NCBI GenBank assembly: GCA_019246575.1
Contig: JAFAQG010000003.1
Location: 1-9,273 of the forward strand
From: Acidobacteriaceae bacterium
GTDB lineage: Bacteria > Acidobacteriota > Terriglobia > Bryobacterales > Bryobacteraceae
DNA length: 9,273 bases
Reading direction: 5' to 3'
Shown here: piece after piece, positions 7,035 to 9,273 of the stretch
Layout of the letters: every line of letters starts with the position of its first letter
How positions within the stretch are numbered: the stretch's first letter is position 1
The notes under the pieces: model-generated
What the model saw: only the letters and a program-made list of their open reading frames with translations
What the model was told of the DNA's origin: nothing
The model's database searches: none
Program-made: the position numbers and the translations under genes

Positions 7035-9005
7035 TTACCGCCGCTGAAACTCCGGCGAACCAATCACTAATCCAGCAATCAGGCTCGGTACCTGCGGCGG
7101 CCCGGCCTTCGCGTTCCTCGCAAGCTGCTTTTGCAAATCTTCGTTACTGAGCGCCTTCTCGATCGCCTCTTTCGTCGCCGTGCTCGGATCCTGCTCGAGA
7201 ATAGATCGCGCTAGCGCCATCGGATCCGATCCCGCTTCGTTCTGCCATGCGACCGTGTTCACCTTCACGCCCGGAATGCGGTTGTGCGCCAGCGCGATCG
7301 CAAAATTCATGCGCTCCAGTAGACCCGCGGAACTCACCCATTCCGCATTGGCGCTCGAATACCCTGTCGGCTCGATCTTGCCATACAGCGGCTCACCGAG
7401 TTTCTGTATTTCGTTTGCGAGCACCAGAGACGAATCCACCTGTGCATTGGTTGCACGAACGGAGCTGACAACCATTTCGAGCGGCATCTTCACTTTGGCC
7501 CGGTAAGCACCCGGCGACCAGAACTCGGGCGAGTACAACATGGTCTGCATCACCTGCCGGATGTCGCCGTCCTTTTTCAGAAATGTCTGCGCCATGCGAT
7601 TCACGAGTGAGGGAGGAGGATTGTCCGCAACAAATCGCTTCGCCAGCTTCAGCGAAATAAAGTGCGCCGTCGAAGGATGGTGCGCGACAATCTCGAGCAC
7701 CTGTAATCCGTCGTTCATGCCGCCACCGGCGCGAATGACGTGCCCGAGAACTACTTTCTCTCCTTTATCGTGAACCTTGTCGTTGTATTCGAATACGCCG
7801 CCCTTGCGCGGATTCGCGATGGTCCAGCCGGTGAAGCAGCGCGCCACCTCGATCACATCCTTTTGCGTGTACCCGCCATCCACGCCCAGCGTGTGCAGCT
7901 CCAACAACTCGCGGCCATAGTTCTCATTCAAGCCACGCTTGTACTTTGCGTTCGGGCGCTGTCTCGACGAAGAAACGGATTCGGCATTGTCGAGGTACAA
8001 CAGCATGGCCGGACTCTCTGCCGTCGCGAGCAACAGATCATAGAACTTCCCGAATACGTGCGGGCGAATGGCTTCGCGCTCGTAGGTAGGAACCAGGTAA
8101 CGATCCGCACCCTTGTTGATGAAAACGTTGAAGTGGTTATACCAGAAGTCCGCCATCAGCTCGTACAGCTGATGATTGCTGTAGATGGCCCGTAGCAGCT
8201 TCGCTTCCGTGAGATCGCTCGCCACCACATTTTGGGGGCTCACCGCGAGCATCAGATCTCGTCTCAGCGTCACCGGCGCGAAGGCAAATAATTGCTGCCG
8301 CTGTTGACGGTTCAGCGCGTAAATGAAATCGAATCTCTTGTCCGCTGGAATCGACTCCAGCACCGCACGTTTCTCGTCCGGTTTGCCGTTCTTCAATTTA
8401 TCGATCTGCTCGGCCGTGAGGATGTCCGTAACTTTCACTTTCCGAGCCAAATCCGAATCGTCGTTCGGATCCGCCGCTGGTGTCGACTTCACCACACCGT
8501 TAAGCGAACCATCCAGGAGGGCACTCCTTCGCCAGACATATGCATCGGCGAGTCGAAGAACGACCGCACGGAGTTCCGGATCCTCCGGCGCGGGCATCGT
8601 GCCGCGTGCGACACCAATGATCATCTGCGGAGGAGGATAGTGTATATAGGCTTCGCGCATGCTCATGCGCAAAGAGTCGAACGGTGCGAGCCGCTCTCCG
8701 AGGGAAGGATTCTCGGCCACCTTCTCCGGATGCAGTTGCAAATCCAACCAGTTGTCCAGACCCATCTGCTTCACGCGTTCGAAATCGCCCGGTCGCGCTC
8801 CGAACGTGAGCCGCTCAATGGCATGACGAATCTGATCGTCTCCCCGTACCGGCTTGCTAAACGCTACGTACTCAGGCGGATTCGCATTCGGTTTGATCGG
8901 TTTGATCTTCTTGGTTCTAGGAGTTCCGGCAATTAGCGGGCTGAGCAGTAACACCAGGCCCATTACCTGGGCTACAATCTGCCCCCGCTTTCCTGGTTGT
9001 GCCAC
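7035..9005 (-). CDS. DUF1800 family protein, secreted
   Basis: The product is a 656-aa exported protein of unknown function. Family landmarks in order are HAIERLTFGARPGD (61-74), NWLDLQL (85-91), ADFWYNHFNVF (285-295), LLYLDN (335-340), NENYGRELLELHTLG (360-374), DVIEVARCFTGW (383-394) and LKLAKRFV (452-459). Between the first two motifs and the FWYNHF core lies a long charged segment (about 149-254), which accounts for the large size compared with many relatives of 450-550 aa. I chose the GTG at 9005 because the product then begins MAQPGKRGQ plus a hydrophobic run ending LIAG|TP, a plausible Sec signal peptide. Alternatives are a TTG at 9053 (16 more residues, no signal-like start) and an ATG at 8963 (no positive n-region). 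It is the first gene of a two-gene operon with the DUF1501 gene. The pair recurs in Acidobacteriota, Planctomycetota and others. One partner uses Tat and the other apparently Sec. Confidence 0.9.
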   Translation of the reverse strand: MAQPGKRGQIVAQVMGLVLLLSPLIAGTPRTKKIKPIKPNANPPEYVAFSKPVRGDDQIRHAIERLTFGARPGDFERVKQMGLDNWLDLQLHPEKVAENPSLGERLAPFDSLRMSMREAYIHYPPPQMIIGVARGTMPAPEDPELRAVVLRLADAYVWRRSALLDGSLNGVVKSTPAADPNDDSDLARKVKVTDILTAEQIDKLKNGKPDEKRAVLESIPADKRFDFIYALNRQQRQQLFAFAPVTLRRDLMLAVSPQNVVASDLTEAKLLRAIYSNHQLYELMADFWYNHFNVFINKGADRYLVPTYEREAIRPHVFGKFYDLLLATAESPAMLLYLDNAESVSSSRQRPNAKYKRGLNENYGRELLELHTLGVDGGYTQKDVIEVARCFTGWTIANPRKGGVFEYNDKVHDKGEKVVLGHVIRAGGGMNDGLQVLEIVAHHPSTAHFISLKLAKRFVADNPPPSLVNRMAQTFLKKDGDIRQVMQTMLYSPEFWSPGAYRAKVKMPLEMVVSSVRATNAQVDSSLVLANEIQKLGEPLYGKIEPTGYSSANAEWVSSAGLLERMNFAIALAHNRIPGVKVNTVAWQNEAGSDPMALARSILEQDPSTATKEAIEKALSNEDLQKQLARNAKAGPPQVPSLIAGLVIGSPEFQRR

Positions 9006-9041
9006 ACTTCCCAAACGTATGTTCTGGAATTTGGTTGACTG

Positions 9042-9057
9042 CAAATACACCAAATAC
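9042..9057 (-). repeat. Tandem heptamer GTATTTG x2 upstream of the DUF1800 operon
   Basis: On the minus strand GTATTTG occurs twice with starts 9 bp apart (9057-9051 and 9048-9042). A second short direct repeat, TCGACC on the plus strand, lies just upstream at 9061-9066 and 9071-9076, with 10-bp phasing. Both lie 36-71 bp before the chosen GTG start, where an operator could sit. Chance is possible for repeats this short. Confidence 0.35.
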
Positions 9058-9077
9058 TTATCGACCGTACTCGACCA

Positions 9078-9118
9078 ACTCTAACGATTCCTGTCGCTTA
9101 GCGTGAATGCGTTAGAGT
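9078..9118. other. Long imperfect inverted repeat (hairpin) between tRNA-Gly and the DUF1800 operon
   Basis: ACTCTAACG (9078-9086) is perfectly complementary to CGTTAGAGT (9110-9118). The stem continues with ATTC (9087-9090) pairing to GAAT (9105-9108) past a single bulged G at 9109, giving 13 paired positions around a 14-nt loop. That loop contains a small CGC/GCG stem. Neither strand has a T-run after the stem, so it does not look like a classical intrinsic terminator. It begins 46 nt beyond the tRNA 3' end. It could be a tRNA 3'-processing or Rho-linked structure, a protein-binding palindrome, or a small repeat element. Confidence 0.6.
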
Positions 9119-9164
9119 CCCGTGCAACGCAGTCAGCAGCAGATTTGAATGCGGGACCGTCGTC

Positions 9165-9240
<76 letters not shown>

Positions 9241-9273
9241 TAAGAACGTCTAATCGACATTCTCCGCCGACTT

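Noticed and set aside
8292..8936. 214-aa plus-strand open frame opposite the DUF1800 gene
   Set aside because: It is wholly antisense to conserved DUF1800 motifs, is Arg-rich, and has no recognisable family or ribosome binding site.
9078..9118. Hairpin as a classical Rho-independent terminator for tRNA-Gly
   Set aside because: Neither strand has a run of T after the stem, and the stem base is AT-rich rather than GC-rich.
9142..9157. Possible degenerate second tRNA T-arm or attachment-site copy beside tRNA-Gly
   Set aside because: The stretch GATTTGAATGCGGGAC resembles the T-arm region of the adjacent tRNA at about 12 of 16 positions, but it has no paired stem, no acceptor or anticodon arm around it, and no integrase nearby.

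Overview
The window is chromosomal sequence from a moderately GC-rich Gram-negative bacterium. A Sec-type DUF1800 protein paired with a Tat-type DUF1501 protein, a MacB/LolCDE-class ABC exporter, and start codons without strong ribosome binding sites together suggest Acidobacteriota (Bryobacter/Solibacter-like Terriglobia). Planctomycetota or a proteobacterium cannot be excluded. This placement is inferred from gene content, not from a marker gene.

Layout from left to right. Positions 1-163 (minus) hold the 5' part of a pyridoxamine-5'-phosphate-oxidase-like flavoprotein gene that runs off the left edge and carries a one-base frameshift, so it is a pseudogene or a sequence error. Positions 164-390 contain nothing I can identify. 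Positions 391-4725 (minus) form a tight three-gene operon, transcribed in the order ATPase, 845-aa double-FtsX permease, AttH/CrtC-like lipocalin protein. The junctions are a 4-bp ATGA overlap and an 11-bp overlap. This is an AttEFGH-type export system in which the two permeases (AttF and AttG) are one polypeptide and the AttH partner looks like a lipoprotein. A 76-bp divergent spacer separates it from galE (4802-5800, plus), a complete UDP-glucose 4-epimerase-type short-chain dehydrogenase.

galE runs tail to tail into a second minus-strand operon, overlapping its last gene by 25 bp. That operon (5776-9005) encodes a secreted DUF1800 protein followed 20 bp later by a Tat-exported DUF1501 protein. 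This pair recurs in many environmental bacteria and has no established function. Upstream lie tandem heptamer repeats, a long imperfect hairpin (9078-9118) and a tRNA-Gly(GCC) gene (9165-9240, minus) with an encoded CCA end.

The genes share an envelope theme: lipid or lipoprotein export, nucleotide-sugar supply, and two exported proteins. No sequence evidence ties the three units into one pathway. I see no mobile element, CRISPR array or defence system. The least explained items are the frameshifted oxidase, the fused exporter with its putative lipoprotein partner, the DUF1800/DUF1501 pair and the hairpin beside the tRNA.
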